Positions 17,290 through 26,239 of a DNA stretch of 64,000 nt are shown here, one piece after another (the first letter of the stretch is position 1; the number at the start of each line of letters is the position of its first letter). This DNA comes from Verrucomicrobiaceae bacterium. Its GTDB lineage: Bacteria > Verrucomicrobiota > Verrucomicrobiia > Verrucomicrobiales > Verrucomicrobiaceae. The notes under the pieces were generated by a model that saw only the letters and a list, made by a program, of their open reading frames with translations, made no database searches and was not told the DNA's origin. Location: NCBI GenBank assembly GCA_016713035.1, contig JADJPW010000001.1, forward strand, positions 806,001 to 870,000. Reading direction: 5' to 3'. The position numbers and the translations under genes were made by a program.

Positions 17290-18738
17290 TCAGAAGAAGC
17301 GGTGACTAAATTCGAAGTAGGCGAAGTCGGTGTCGCCGCTGCGGACGCGGTTTTGGATGAAGTCACCGGCTTTGAAGTAGGCGTAGCCGACGGTGATCTC
17401 GGTCTTGGGGCTCCAGGCGTAGCGAGCGCGGATGTCGAGCTCTTGTCCGACGAAGCCGCCGCTGCGGCCGGTCACGTCGCGGGCGTTGTTGGCGTTGGCG
17501 AAGCGGTCCTTGTCACTGGCGAGCCAAAAGAGGCTGTAGCCGAAATCGACGCGCAGGTTGTGACGTGGTTTGAACTCCACACGAGCCTTCGGTGCGCTGA
17601 TGTTTTCATAAACGACGTAGTCATTGGCGGACCACGGACGACCGAAGCCGAAGAAGCGCTCGAAGCGGTTGTCCTGGTTGTCGTTCGGATCGCGATCACC
17701 GCTGGCGTAGCCGTAGAAGAGGCTGAAACGCGGCTTCCACGGGTTCGTGGCCCAGGTGTAGCCGACTTCGATGTTTCCGGCATACGCACGCACATCTCGC
17801 GATCCATTTCGACCAAACTGGTAGATGAAACTGAAGTCGTAATCGAAGCCGCTGCTGCCGACGATGCCGTAGCCGCGCAAGCCAGGCGAATGGACGAACC
17901 GCTCAGCCACGCCTGCATAGGCGGATTGATTCAAGGCGAGGTAAAACGGCTCCAGCGTGATGATGTCTGACCACTTTCGCCAGTGGCCGATGGCCCCGTA
18001 AAGCCACTGCTGCTCCACAGGGCGATCCCAATCATACTTCGAGCGGCTCAGCGGCTGCACGGCGAGCAGATCGAGCTGCCAGTCATTGCTTTCCTGCCCG
18101 AGGCTGGCGTGAAAGCCCTGGAAGGTGTTCGCAGTGTTGCGCCACTGGTTGTTGCCGAGCAGACGGCGGTCGAGGAACTCGAAGTTATGAATGCCGTAGC
18201 GGATGCTGAGCGGTCGCGGATTGCCGATGGCATCGTGGCCGAGCAGATCCTTGAAGTACAGCTCGCCGTAGAGGCGGATGAACTCGAATTCATTGAAGTC
18301 GCGGTTATCGCGGGCGTAGTTTGAGTTGTAGCGACGCGAGTCCTGAAGCTCCGCCGCGAAGCGGAAGGGATCAGCGATCTCTTTGATGCCGATGTAGGCC
18401 CGCGTGCGGTGCAGCCACGGCTCATCGAGGCCCGCCTGCGCCCGGCGGATGTCGTCATCGCGGTATTCGTAGCGGAAGCGGTAATCGAGGCCCACATCGA
18501 GCCAATTCACATTCAGCAGCGAGTCGATGCCGAGCTCGCTGACACTGCGCGCATACTTCGGCGGATCAGGATCACGCGTGGTGCTGTAGCTGAGCGGGTT
18601 TTGATAAAAGGTGCCTCGCTTTAGCTTGGATGCTTCGTTGTCGTCGGCATTGGCTGCGACGGAGACGGAGAGGATCAAGCCGAGGAGCGAGACTCGGGAG
18701 AAAAGGTGTTGGGTGGGTCGGATTGCTTTGGATTTCAT
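17290..18738 (-). CDS. Alginate-export-like outer-membrane channel, first gene of the sulfate operon
   Basis: The 482-residue protein has a signal peptide (residues 1-31), then alternating aromatic strands such as LDVGLDYRFRYEYR, RIYGIHNFEF-like segments and a C-terminal phenylalanine (FSHRFF), the mark of an outer-membrane beta-barrel. Its pattern resembles the AlgE alginate-export porin family. Apart from the initiator it has no methionine and no cysteine. As the first gene before sbp, with a long structured leader, it is likely a passage for sulfate or organic sulfur compounds through the outer membrane. Alginate itself is not implied. The substrate is inferred from position. Confidence 0.75.
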   Translation of the reverse strand: MKSKAIRPTQHLFSRVSLLGLILSVSVAANADDNEASKLKRGTFYQNPLSYSTTRDPDPPKYARSVSELGIDSLLNVNWLDVGLDYRFRYEYRDDDIRRAQAGLDEPWLHRTRAYIGIKEIADPFRFAAELQDSRRYNSNYARDNRDFNEFEFIRLYGELYFKDLLGHDAIGNPRPLSIRYGIHNFEFLDRRLLGNNQWRNTANTFQGFHASLGQESNDWQLDLLAVQPLSRSKYDWDRPVEQQWLYGAIGHWRKWSDIITLEPFYLALNQSAYAGVAERFVHSPGLRGYGIVGSSGFDYDFSFIYQFGRNGSRDVRAYAGNIEVGYTWATNPWKPRFSLFYGYASGDRDPNDNQDNRFERFFGFGRPWSANDYVVYENISAPKARVEFKPRHNLRVDFGYSLFWLASDKDRFANANNARDVTGRSGGFVGQELDIRARYAWSPKTEITVGYAYFKAGDFIQNRVRSGDTDFAYFEFSHRFF

Positions 18739-18952
18739 GAGGTTGGCATCTGCGGAGCGTCGGCTTCCGGTGGTCCGGTCGGCGTCGGCAGGTGTCGTTG
18801 TCGGGAGCGCCCCGGTATGGGACCGGTGGGCTAAATGAAAAAGAGACTGACCGGGTCATGGAGGCTCGAACAGCAAGCCGCTGTGCAGACGCAGGGTCTG
18901 GAGCGGTTTTTGTCGTCGAACACTTCCGGTGGTCCGGTCAGTCTCTTGGAGG
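18739..18952 (-). promoter_or_regulatory. Structured leader RNA of the channel/sulfate operon (copy A)
   Basis: On the minus strand the leader contains a perfect 14-bp inverted repeat, AAGAGACTGACCGG at 18947-18934 and CCGGTCAGTCTCTT at 18854-18841, followed by a U-rich run. Within it lies the mini-hairpin CCGG-ACCA-CCGG (18937-18926). Further down is a hairpin CCGGT-CCCAT-ACCGG, then a second copy of GACCGGACCACCGGA directly before the start codon. Copy B at 31992-32190 has the same order of elements with compensatory base changes. It could be a riboswitch or attenuator. I do not recognise a known class. Confidence 0.6.
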
Positions 18953-19006
18953 TCGCAGGCGGTCTGTAAGGACTGCTGGGGCGATGTGCTGGACAGTTAT
19001 CTTCTG

Positions 19007-19032
19007 AATCTACATTCGGCAAGTAGGAATTA
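19007..19032 (-). promoter_or_regulatory. Putative Rrf2-type operator upstream of the channel/sulfate operon
   Basis: The plus-strand sequence contains GCAAGTAGGAATTA within a 26-bp block. It matches 22 of 26 positions of a block upstream of the Rrf2 gene (32999-33024). Read on the minus strand it is TAATTCCTACTTGC followed by a possible -10 (TAGATT). A repressor bound here would cover the promoter. The link to the Rrf2 protein is inferred from the shared site. Confidence 0.5.
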
Positions 19033-19072
19033 GAAAAAGTTTCTCACAGAGCCTCACATTCAGAGCGGTGGC

Positions 19073-20293
19073 TCAATTGCTCTTCATCGCTGGCAAGTTC
19101 AGCCGATGTTTGGTCCAGAGCAGGTTCGCCGTGGTATCCGCACTACCTTTGATTCGGCCGCGATTCGCGGCGTGGAGAATGGGAAGCAGTTCAGGCGCGA
19201 ACTCGCAGAGGTCGATCCAGTTGCCACGCAGTGTGCCGGGCGGGCGTTTGCCAGCGGTTTCGCCATCGGTGCGGCCAGTGAAGGTGTGGTTGGGCCGCGC
19301 CATGATGTGGAGCACGATGTTGGCAAAGGGTTTCATCATCGCCGCCGTGATGCCGTAGCGACCGCTCACATAGGCACGGTAAAGTCCGCCGACATCGTAG
19401 CCGCCATGCGCGGTGTCTTCGAAGTGACGCATGGGTTCTTCGGCAGCATAGGTCCAACGGTAGCACTCGTGGCCATTCACGGTGATGCGCTTCGCCGCCG
19501 CAAAGAACCAGTCCACGGAGGCCTGCACGATGGCTTCGTAGCGTTTCAATCGTGACGCATCATCGCCAAGCAGCGCGTGGCATTCAGCGAGCCGTTGGAA
19601 GCCGTTGTTCAGCATCATCTGCTGATTCCACGGCACAGGCAGATTCGAGCTGCCGGGACGCGAGGCGGAGTCGTAGGCCGGTGAATTGGGCGAATAATAG
19701 CGCAGCGTATCAGCCCGCACGAGCCACCGCAGCACGAAGGCATCCACCGTGTGGTCCATCTCACGCAAATAGCGCCGTGCCCGCTCGCGATACGTCCCGC
19801 CAAAGCCATGAGGATCGCCATCGGGCACCTTTTCACCCTGCAGCGACTCGTTTTGCAGAATAAGCCGCGCCGCATACGCGATGTGGCCAATGACATCGCC
19901 CGTCTCCGTGCCTGCGTAGGCGAGTTGGCCTTCTTTGGGCACCGAATTCGGCCATACAGCCTCACGTTCGCCCGTCCAGACGATGACGCCGGTTTTCGCG
20001 TCATTTCTCGCCGCAAGCATCTGGTCTGTGAAGCGCAGCATGAGATCGAGCAGCTCGCGATCACCCGAGATTTCAAACATCCGCCCCAACGACTCGACAG
20101 CCATGCCGCCGCTGCCATAGACCATGGCATTGCGCAGATTGTCCACAGGCACCGGCACCGTGCGCATGAAGCTCTTGAAGGCCTGTAGCTCAGCTGCCGT
20201 GACGGGGCCTTGGAGCTTTTCGACGATCATTTCCTCCGCTGCCGAAAGCGAGCCGAGAAAGGCAAAGGTGAGAGCGAGAAATGCGGATTTCAT
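19073..20293 (-). CDS. Secreted alpha-helical protein of unknown function, possible glycan-active enzyme
   Basis: The 406-residue precursor has a signal peptide ending near SLSAAE. The body is rich in helices with repeated aromatic and His positions (MVYGSGGMAVESLGRMFEIS, DTAHGGYDVGGLYRAYV, RPNHTFTGRTDG). This resembles an alpha/alpha toroid of glycan lyases or glycosidases. I do not recognise a family with certainty. Its start overlaps the end of the sialate O-acetylesterase gene by four bases, so both are co-translated and probably act on the same extracellular polysaccharide. It contains many methionines, unlike the neighbouring sulfur-regulon proteins. Confidence 0.6.
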   Translation of the reverse strand: MKSAFLALTFAFLGSLSAAEEMIVEKLQGPVTAAELQAFKSFMRTVPVPVDNLRNAMVYGSGGMAVESLGRMFEISGDRELLDLMLRFTDQMLAARNDAKTGVIVWTGEREAVWPNSVPKEGQLAYAGTETGDVIGHIAYAARLILQNESLQGEKVPDGDPHGFGGTYRERARRYLREMDHTVDAFVLRWLVRADTLRYYSPNSPAYDSASRPGSSNLPVPWNQQMMLNNGFQRLAECHALLGDDASRLKRYEAIVQASVDWFFAAAKRITVNGHECYRWTYAAEEPMRHFEDTAHGGYDVGGLYRAYVSGRYGITAAMMKPFANIVLHIMARPNHTFTGRTDGETAGKRPPGTLRGNWIDLCEFAPELLPILHAANRGRIKGSADTTANLLWTKHRLNLPAMKSN

Positions 20294-21867
20294 CGGCGTG
20301 CAGCACGGGGATCTGTCTCCCAGTCATCCGTGCGGAAGGCTTGGGCGGGTAGGCCGTCTTGATTGAAGAGGTTCGCCCACGGGGCATTGCTGGACCAGGC
20401 GTAGCGGACGGCGGCGGGAGTTGAAACGGCGGCGCTGGAGACGAGAACGGTATCGCCTTCGATGGTGGCATCAGCCCAGACGAATTTCTTGTCGGCACCG
20501 GCAATGAGGAAGCCTTGAAGCTTGTCGCTGTGACGTGCGGCGAGTCCTTGGCCGACATGCGTGAACTTGACGCGCACTTTGTCGCCCACGGTCTCGTGCG
20601 AGGCGTAGAGCGGGCCGCTGAATTCGATTTTTTGGCCATAGACAAAGCCGAGCGCGACTTGCTTGGCACGCTCGCCGTAGCCGGATTTGTTCGTGGGATG
20701 CGTCATGCCGCCGAGGTCGGTGCTGATGACCATGGCGGTGTGCGGGTGCTGCCGGATTTTGATGTGGACTGCACGGGCGATGCCTTCGTTGTCAGCGGGC
20801 ACTTTGGCGGGCGGCGGAGCGAAGGGAATGGCGTTTTTCGTGGTCGGATTCGCCAGATCCCAGGCGGTGCCGCCGCCGCTGGGCTTCTGCATGTAGAGGA
20901 AGGGAAAGTCCTGGTTCCAGGCTTTGCGCCAGCCTTGGATGAGAGCGCCCATGAGGTGAAATTGATCCACGCCGGTGATGCCTGTGCCGCCTTCGCCTTG
21001 ATCCCACAGCACGCCGCGAATCGCATACGGCACATAGGGCTGAATGTGTGCCGCGTAGAGATGACCGATGACGCCCATGCACTCGCCGGGCTGCCTGGGC
21101 ACGGCAGGTTCGCGACCCACGCGAGCACCGCTGTGTTTCGCTTTTTCCGCGTTGGCCTTCCACGCGGTCATGTAGCGCTCGTAGGCCTTCATCGCGGCGG
21201 GAAAGTCATACGTTTTGGCAAACTCCTTCACCTGCGCCTGGCAGGCCACGTCACCGCGATACATCTCCTCCGTGAGCCAGTAACCCGAGGGCGTGCCGCC
21301 TACCGCGCCGAGCATCAGGCCGACGGGGACATCGAGATCGGTGTGCAAGCGCGAACCAAAGGCAAACAGGATCGCGGAGAAGCCATCGACGTTCGCTGCG
21401 GTGGCCTCTGTCCAGCCCGCACCGCCTTGGCGGATCAGGCGGATGCGCGGATACGGCGCGGCGGCGAGCGTCTTCTGCAAGCCTTCGTCGTTGATCTTGT
21501 AGCCACGGACCGTTCCCGCCATGTTCGACTGCCCGGAGCCCAGCCACACCTCGCCCACGAGCACGTCTTTCACTTCGATGGTGTTCGTGCCCTTCACGGT
21601 GAGCGTGAGTCCTTCCGCCACCTCCAGCGGATCGAGCTTTAGCTGCCACTTCCCATCCGCACCTGCGGTCGTCTTCTTCGTTTGTTCAGCGATGGAAACG
21701 GAAATCTCCTCGCCAGGGGCTGCCGTGCCCCAGATCGGTGCCGCGACATCGCGCTGGAGCACCATGTGATCCGAGATGACCGGCGGGAGCTTCACCGCAG
21801 CGTGTGTGATGGAGGTGAGTGCCAGGCAAAGCACGGCGAGAGGCAGAAACGGATGGCTTTTATTCAT
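20290..21867 (-). CDS. Secreted sialate O-acetylesterase-like SGNH esterase
   Basis: The 525-residue protein starts MNKSHPFLPLAVLCLAL, a signal peptide. It has the family opening LPPVISDHMVLQRDVAAPIWGTA, an Ig-like domain, and the nucleophile motif GEVWLGSGQSNM (Ser of GQSN). GVLWDQGEGG is the following SGNH block and a C-terminal beta domain ends the protein. Such enzymes remove acetyl groups from sugars such as sialic acid or xylan-type glycans, and they are abundant in Verrucomicrobiota. I moved the start seven codons in from the longest frame to reach the signal peptide. The downstream gene overlaps by four bases. Confidence 0.82.
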   Translation of the reverse strand: MNKSHPFLPLAVLCLALTSITHAAVKLPPVISDHMVLQRDVAAPIWGTAAPGEEISVSIAEQTKKTTAGADGKWQLKLDPLEVAEGLTLTVKGTNTIEVKDVLVGEVWLGSGQSNMAGTVRGYKINDEGLQKTLAAAPYPRIRLIRQGGAGWTEATAANVDGFSAILFAFGSRLHTDLDVPVGLMLGAVGGTPSGYWLTEEMYRGDVACQAQVKEFAKTYDFPAAMKAYERYMTAWKANAEKAKHSGARVGREPAVPRQPGECMGVIGHLYAAHIQPYVPYAIRGVLWDQGEGGTGITGVDQFHLMGALIQGWRKAWNQDFPFLYMQKPSGGGTAWDLANPTTKNAIPFAPPPAKVPADNEGIARAVHIKIRQHPHTAMVISTDLGGMTHPTNKSGYGERAKQVALGFVYGQKIEFSGPLYASHETVGDKVRVKFTHVGQGLAARHSDKLQGFLIAGADKKFVWADATIEGDTVLVSSAAVSTPAAVRYAWSSNAPWANLFNQDGLPAQAFRTDDWETDPRAARR

Positions 21868-21925
21868 GCGTGGGTTCCAACGACCCAACGAGACGGTCTA
21901 TTGCCATGGAGAAGCGGGAAACGCC

Positions 21926-22897
21926 TCAAACTCGCGCTCCCATGAGCACCTTCATCACATCGTCCATGGTGATCCAGCCGAGGATCGAGTTGTCCGGCGC
22001 ATCCACGAGCACCGCGACCTCTTGCTTGTCGAGGAAGAGGGCGAGAAGCTGGGTGAGCGAGGCTTTGCCATCAATGCGTAGCGCGGGGCGAATGAGATGT
22101 GTCCAGTCGGCGGACTCGGGCGTGGTGAGGTTCTGCACAAAGAGCTCGCGAACGCGGATGTAACCGGTGACTCGCTCCAAAGTGCCGTCTGGGCTGACGG
22201 GATAACTGCGGTGGAGTTTCTCGCCAGCGGCCTGAACGTTTTCCAGCAGCGAGAGACGCATGTCGAAGACCTTCACGGCCTCACGCGGCACCATGGCGGA
22301 CTTCACGCGGCGTGCGCTGAGTGTCGCGGCGTGGATGATGATGATTTCCTCGCGATTATGAATGAGCTGCTCGGCTTTCGCGGCCTGGACGAGCGTGATG
22401 ATGTCCATGATGTGGTCACTCTGCGTGCGGCCTTCGTTCGCGCTGCGTTTGAGGCGCTGGCAGAATTTTTCCATCAGCAGCACGAGTGGATGGCAGAGCC
22501 GCAGCATCCAGGTGAGCGGTCCGATGAGCCGTGGAGCGAGTTTTTCAGCGTGATGGACGCCGATGATCTTCGGGGCCATTTCGCCGCCCAAGAGCACCAA
22601 GACGCTGATGATCACGGAAAACAGCCAAAGCCATTCGCCACCAAACACATCGGTGGAAAGGGCCCCTGCAAGTGTGGCAAGGCCGGTGCTGGCCAGCGTG
22701 TTGAAAATGAGAATGGCCGAAACCGGGCGCTCGATGTTGTTTTTGAGCCGAAGCCAGCGCCCAGACACCGCGCTGCCCTTTTTCTCCTGCAACTTGAGCG
22801 AAAGCGGGTTCAGGCTGAGCAGTACCGCCTCCATCAAGGAACAAAGAAACGAGACGCCCAGGACTGTTAGAACGACGAGTAAAAAAAGTATGAGCAT
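21926..22897 (-). CDS. CNNM/DUF21-domain membrane protein with CBS pair
   Basis: The 323-residue protein has about three to four membrane helices in a DUF21/CNNM domain (LCSLMEAVLLSLNPLSL, ILIFNTLASTGLATLAGAL, LLGGEMAPKIIGV). A CBS-type region follows (RVKSAMVPREAVKVFDM to GWITMDDVMKVLMG). Relatives such as CorC/HlyC-like and CNNM proteins transport or regulate magnesium, and some transport cobalt. The C-terminal CorC/HlyC transporter-associated domain is absent. The gene stands alone between the esterase operon and cysE on the same strand, with about 100 bases upstream. Confidence 0.8.
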   Translation of the reverse strand: MLILFLLVVLTVLGVSFLCSLMEAVLLSLNPLSLKLQEKKGSAVSGRWLRLKNNIERPVSAILIFNTLASTGLATLAGALSTDVFGGEWLWLFSVIISVLVLLGGEMAPKIIGVHHAEKLAPRLIGPLTWMLRLCHPLVLLMEKFCQRLKRSANEGRTQSDHIMDIITLVQAAKAEQLIHNREEIIIIHAATLSARRVKSAMVPREAVKVFDMRLSLLENVQAAGEKLHRSYPVSPDGTLERVTGYIRVRELFVQNLTTPESADWTHLIRPALRIDGKASLTQLLALFLDKQEVAVLVDAPDNSILGWITMDDVMKVLMGARV

Positions 22898-22997
22898 GAA
22901 AGAGAAACAGTGTTGGCCGCAACTATGCCATTTGTATGGTGCGTTATTTTAAATCTCAGCAGCGTTTGTTTCACAACAGAATCAGATAAGTCCGTGA

Positions 22998-23945
22998 TCA
23001 AATGCTGAACTCGCCGACTTCCTTCTTGGTCTTCTTGGCGTTTTTGTCGAGGATGTGGATACCGGCCTCTTTGGTGACGACGAGGGAGTTCGGCGGAACG
23101 CTGTGCATGAGGGTGACGTTCGCGCCGATGGTGCTGCCTTCGCCAAGCACCGTCTCTCCGCCGAGGATGGTGGAGTTCGGGTAGATGGTGACGTTGTCTT
23201 CCACATCCGGGTGCCGCTTGGTGCCGCGCACAATCTGGCCGCTGTCGTCTTTGGCGAAGCTGCGGGCACCGAGGGTGACGCCGTGGTAGAGCTTCACGTT
23301 GTTGCCGATCTTGCAGGTCTCACCAATGACGACGCCAGTGCCGTGGTCGATGAAGAAGTGGGTGCCGATGCTGGCTCCGGGATGGATGTCGATGCCGGTG
23401 CGGGCATGCGCCCACTCGGTCATCATGCGCGGGATGATGGGCGCTCCTTCTTTGTAAAGGCGGTGGGCCAGGCGCTGGATGGCGATGGCCTCGACAAAGG
23501 GAAAGGACAGGATGATTTCCTCCTGCATGCGCACACTTGGATCACCAGCCAGGGCAGCCTCGACATCATGCTTGAGCAGTTCGCGGACGGCGGGTATGGC
23601 CTTCACGAATTTTTTCATGATGGGCACGGTCTTGCCGGTGGGTTTGTCGGGATTGCCGATGCGGACGGCTTTGCGCACCTGCTCCTGCAAACGGCGGACG
23701 ACGGAGAGCATGCGCTCGACGGTCAACTGCGCGAGCGTGCCGTCCGGGATGGCATCGAGGTCGTGAAAGCCGGGAAAGAGGAGCTGAAGCAGATCGCGGC
23801 AGATGTCATTGACCGCGCCTTTGGAGGGGAGATTGCTGGAGCTGTTCTCATTGAAGCCGCCAAATCGCTCGTAGGACGCGAGAAGCTCGGGAATGTGCCA
23901 GTCAGCGAGGGCGAGGGCCGGATTCTGCGGTTTGCGGGAGGACAT
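22998..23945 (-). CDS. cysE: Serine O-acetyltransferase
   Basis: The 315-residue protein activates serine with acetyl-CoA, the first step of cysteine synthesis. A helical N-terminal half of about 170 residues precedes the left-handed beta-helix with GIDIHPGASIGTHFFIDHGTGVVIGETCKIGNNVKLYHGVTLGA and NVTIYPNSTILGGETVLGEGSTIG. His and Asp in FIDHGTG are the catalytic region. It is longer at the N-terminus than E. coli CysE and resembles the SrpH-type enzymes found next to family 2A encapsulins. It lies 3 bases after the rhodanese gene and ends the nanocompartment operon. Confidence 0.9.
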   Translation of the reverse strand: MSSRKPQNPALALADWHIPELLASYERFGGFNENSSSNLPSKGAVNDICRDLLQLLFPGFHDLDAIPDGTLAQLTVERMLSVVRRLQEQVRKAVRIGNPDKPTGKTVPIMKKFVKAIPAVRELLKHDVEAALAGDPSVRMQEEIILSFPFVEAIAIQRLAHRLYKEGAPIIPRMMTEWAHARTGIDIHPGASIGTHFFIDHGTGVVIGETCKIGNNVKLYHGVTLGARSFAKDDSGQIVRGTKRHPDVEDNVTIYPNSTILGGETVLGEGSTIGANVTLMHSVPPNSLVVTKEAGIHILDKNAKKTKKEVGEFSI

Positions 23946-23948
23946 GGA

Positions 23949-24479
23949 CTAGGCTTTTTGATTCCACGGTGCTTTGGCGAGCAGGAGGCCCATGCCGCAC
24001 CAGTCACTGATGCCGGCAAAGATGAGACCGGCACCGATGAAGCCGCTGAGCCAGAAAAAGGCGGGATTCACGAACTGCGAGAGCAGCACGCCGCTGAGCA
24101 CGATGAAGCCCGCGACGATGCGCACCTGGCGCTCCAGGCTGATGACCTTCGTTTTGCCACGGGTCACGGGCAGTCCGGCCTCGATCCACGCGAGCGTGCC
24201 GCCCTCGACGACGACGGAGTTTGGAAAGCCGGCCTTGGCGAGCTGGTCGGCAGCCTTGGTGGCTCGCTGACCGCTGCGGCAGAGGATGTACACGGGTTTT
24301 TCGAGGCTGAGCCGATGATGCTCGTGCAGATGATCGGGATCGAGCGAGTCGAGCGGCACGCTCTTCGCCGCAGCGACGTGGACCTCGGCGAACTCGACGG
24401 GCGTGCGCACATCGATGACGTTTTGGGCGGCATTGTCCTGCAAGAGTTCGTGCAGCTCGGTGGCGGTGATCGTGGCCAT
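23949..24479 (-). CDS. Rhodanese with C-terminal membrane domain (DUF2892)
   Basis: The 176-residue protein combines an N-terminal rhodanese domain (NVIDVRTPVEFAEVHV, active-site loop ILCRSGQRAT) with two hydrophobic helices of DUF2892 type (GFIVLSGVLLSQFV, FIGAGLIFAGISDWCGMGLLL). The sulfurtransferase domain is probably held on the inner face of the cytoplasmic membrane. It sits 6 bases after the desulfurase gene and 3 bases before cysE. It could accept persulfide sulfur released by the encapsulated desulfurase. That partnership is inferred from the operon. Confidence 0.88.
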   Translation of the reverse strand: MATITATELHELLQDNAAQNVIDVRTPVEFAEVHVAAAKSVPLDSLDPDHLHEHHRLSLEKPVYILCRSGQRATKAADQLAKAGFPNSVVVEGGTLAWIEAGLPVTRGKTKVISLERQVRIVAGFIVLSGVLLSQFVNPAFFWLSGFIGAGLIFAGISDWCGMGLLLAKAPWNQKA

Positions 24480-24485
24480 GGTGAA

Positions 24486-26239
24486 TCAGCGTTTCGGGAG
24501 TGAGTGCAGTGCGGCGACAAAGGCATCGACCTCCGCGAAGGTGTTGTAGAAGGCCAGCGAGGGCCGCACGGTGGTGTCCTGGCCGAAATGACGCTGCGCG
24601 GGCAAGGCGCAGTGGTGTCCGGCACGGACGGCGATGCCCTGCTTGTCGAGATGATGCGCGATGGCCTCGTTCGACACGCCTGGGATGATAAAGGAGAGCA
24701 CGCTGGCTTTATTGGCCGCGGTGCCAATGGGACGAAGCCCTGGGACGGTGCTCAAGGCATGGGTGGCATACTCCAGCAGGGTGTGCTCATACGCGGCGAT
24801 GGCGGGAATGCCGACGCGGAAGAGGTAATCAATCGCGGCACCGAGTCCGACGACGCCAGCGATGTCCGGCGTGCCTGCCTCGAATTTCTCCGGTGCAGGA
24901 CGGTAGATGGTCTTCTCAAAGGTGACGTCCTGAATCATGTGTCCCCCGCCCTGCCAGGGTGGCATGGCATCGAGCAGGTGTTTTTTGCCATAAAGGGCTC
25001 CGATGCCGGTGGGGCCGAAGATCTTGTGCCCGCTGAAGACGTAGAAGTCGGCGTCGAGCGCGGAAACATTGACCGGCAGATGCGGTGTGGACTGTGCACC
25101 ATCGACGAGCACGACCGCGCCGACGGCATGCGCCAGCGGGATGATCTGCTCGACGGGATTGACGGTGCCGAGTGCATTCGAGACATGCGTGACGCTGACG
25201 ATCTTGGTTTTCTCGCTGAGGAGCTTTGCGAACTCTTCGAGGATGAGTTCGCCACGGTCATTGATCGGCGCGACGCGGATGACGGCTCCGGTTTGCTCGG
25301 CGAGGAGCTGCCAGGGCACGATGTTCGCGTGGTGTTCGAGCTGTGTGAGCAGGATTTCATCGCCCGGGCTGACGTGACGGCGGCCGTAGCTATTCGCGAC
25401 GAGATTGATGCCCTCCGTGGTGCCACGGACAAAGACAATCTCCTTCGCATCGGCTGCGCCGAGGAACTGGCGCACCTTTTCGCGACCTGCCTCGAAGAGC
25501 TTCGTGGAGCGCTCTGCGAGCACATGGGCGGCGCGGTGGATGTTGGAGTTGTCGCGGCCGTAGAACTGCGAGGTGGCATCCAGCACGGCCTGCGGCTTGT
25601 GCGTGGTGGCGGCATTGTCGAGGTAGATGAGCGGATGACCGTTCACCCGCTGGTGCAGCGCGGGAAAGTCACGACGGACGCCTTCGACATCGAAGGCGGT
25701 GAGCGCCTCTGATGAAGCTCCGGCATTCGCGACATGCTCCAAGAAGTAGTAGCCCGTGTCACTACTCGGCAGCGAACCCGGCAACCACGCGGGCAGCAAC
25801 GGCTCGACTGGCGCGGAGGAAACCAGCAGCGGCCGGGCGGGCTTTGCCTCGATGGTTTTCGAGAACAAACGAGGCTCTCAAACTCAAACGAATCAGCCGC
25901 TCCTTTGTGGTGAGTGCCTGCGGGCGTTTCCGAATGTCCCTTGTCTCCCGCCGCGACCACGGTGGGATGCACCGGCGCAGAGGTGGAGGTGCTGGGAAAT
26001 CCGCCATTGAGAGAGATGTCACGAGTCTTGCCGGGCAAGGAGGCGCTGTCCGGGACGGTTTCCGGCAAAACAGCCACCTCAGCAGGTGCTGGTGATGCAC
26101 CAACCTGCTTGCGGATGGATGGAACGTCCTCTGCACCTGAGTAGAAGCCTTTGAAGAGCTGGCGCAACACCGCAGTGTGTTTCAGCGCTTCCTCGTCTTC
26201 ATCGGGGAAGACGGCCAGCTCAGGCTTTGGGGAAGACAT
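24486..26239 (-). CDS. Encapsulin-cargo cysteine desulfurase (SufS-like, with N-terminal loading domain), frameshifted
   Basis: The catalytic part is a class V aminotransferase of SufS type. The PLP lysine is in FSGHKIFGPTGIGALYGK and the nucleophilic Cys in RAGHHCALP. The start is FDVEGVRRDFPAL and it runs to the stop at 24486. Upstream in another frame is a disordered, Pro/Ser/Thr-rich N-terminus beginning MSSPKPELAVFPDEDEEALKH at 26239. The frame changes near 25862-25872, between FEFESLV and FSKTIEAKPARP. Together about 180 residues precede the catalytic domain, matching the long disordered cargo-loading segment known for desulfurases packed into SrpI encapsulins. The start overlaps the encapsulin gene by 20 bases. 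The shift may be an assembly indel. Confidence 0.82.

Noticed and set aside
18739..18952. The leader as a known SAM, cobalamin or T-box riboswitch
   Set aside because: I compared it by memory with the conserved cores of SAM-I, SAM-II, SAH, cobalamin and T-box RNAs. None of their invariant sequences is present. It stays unassigned.
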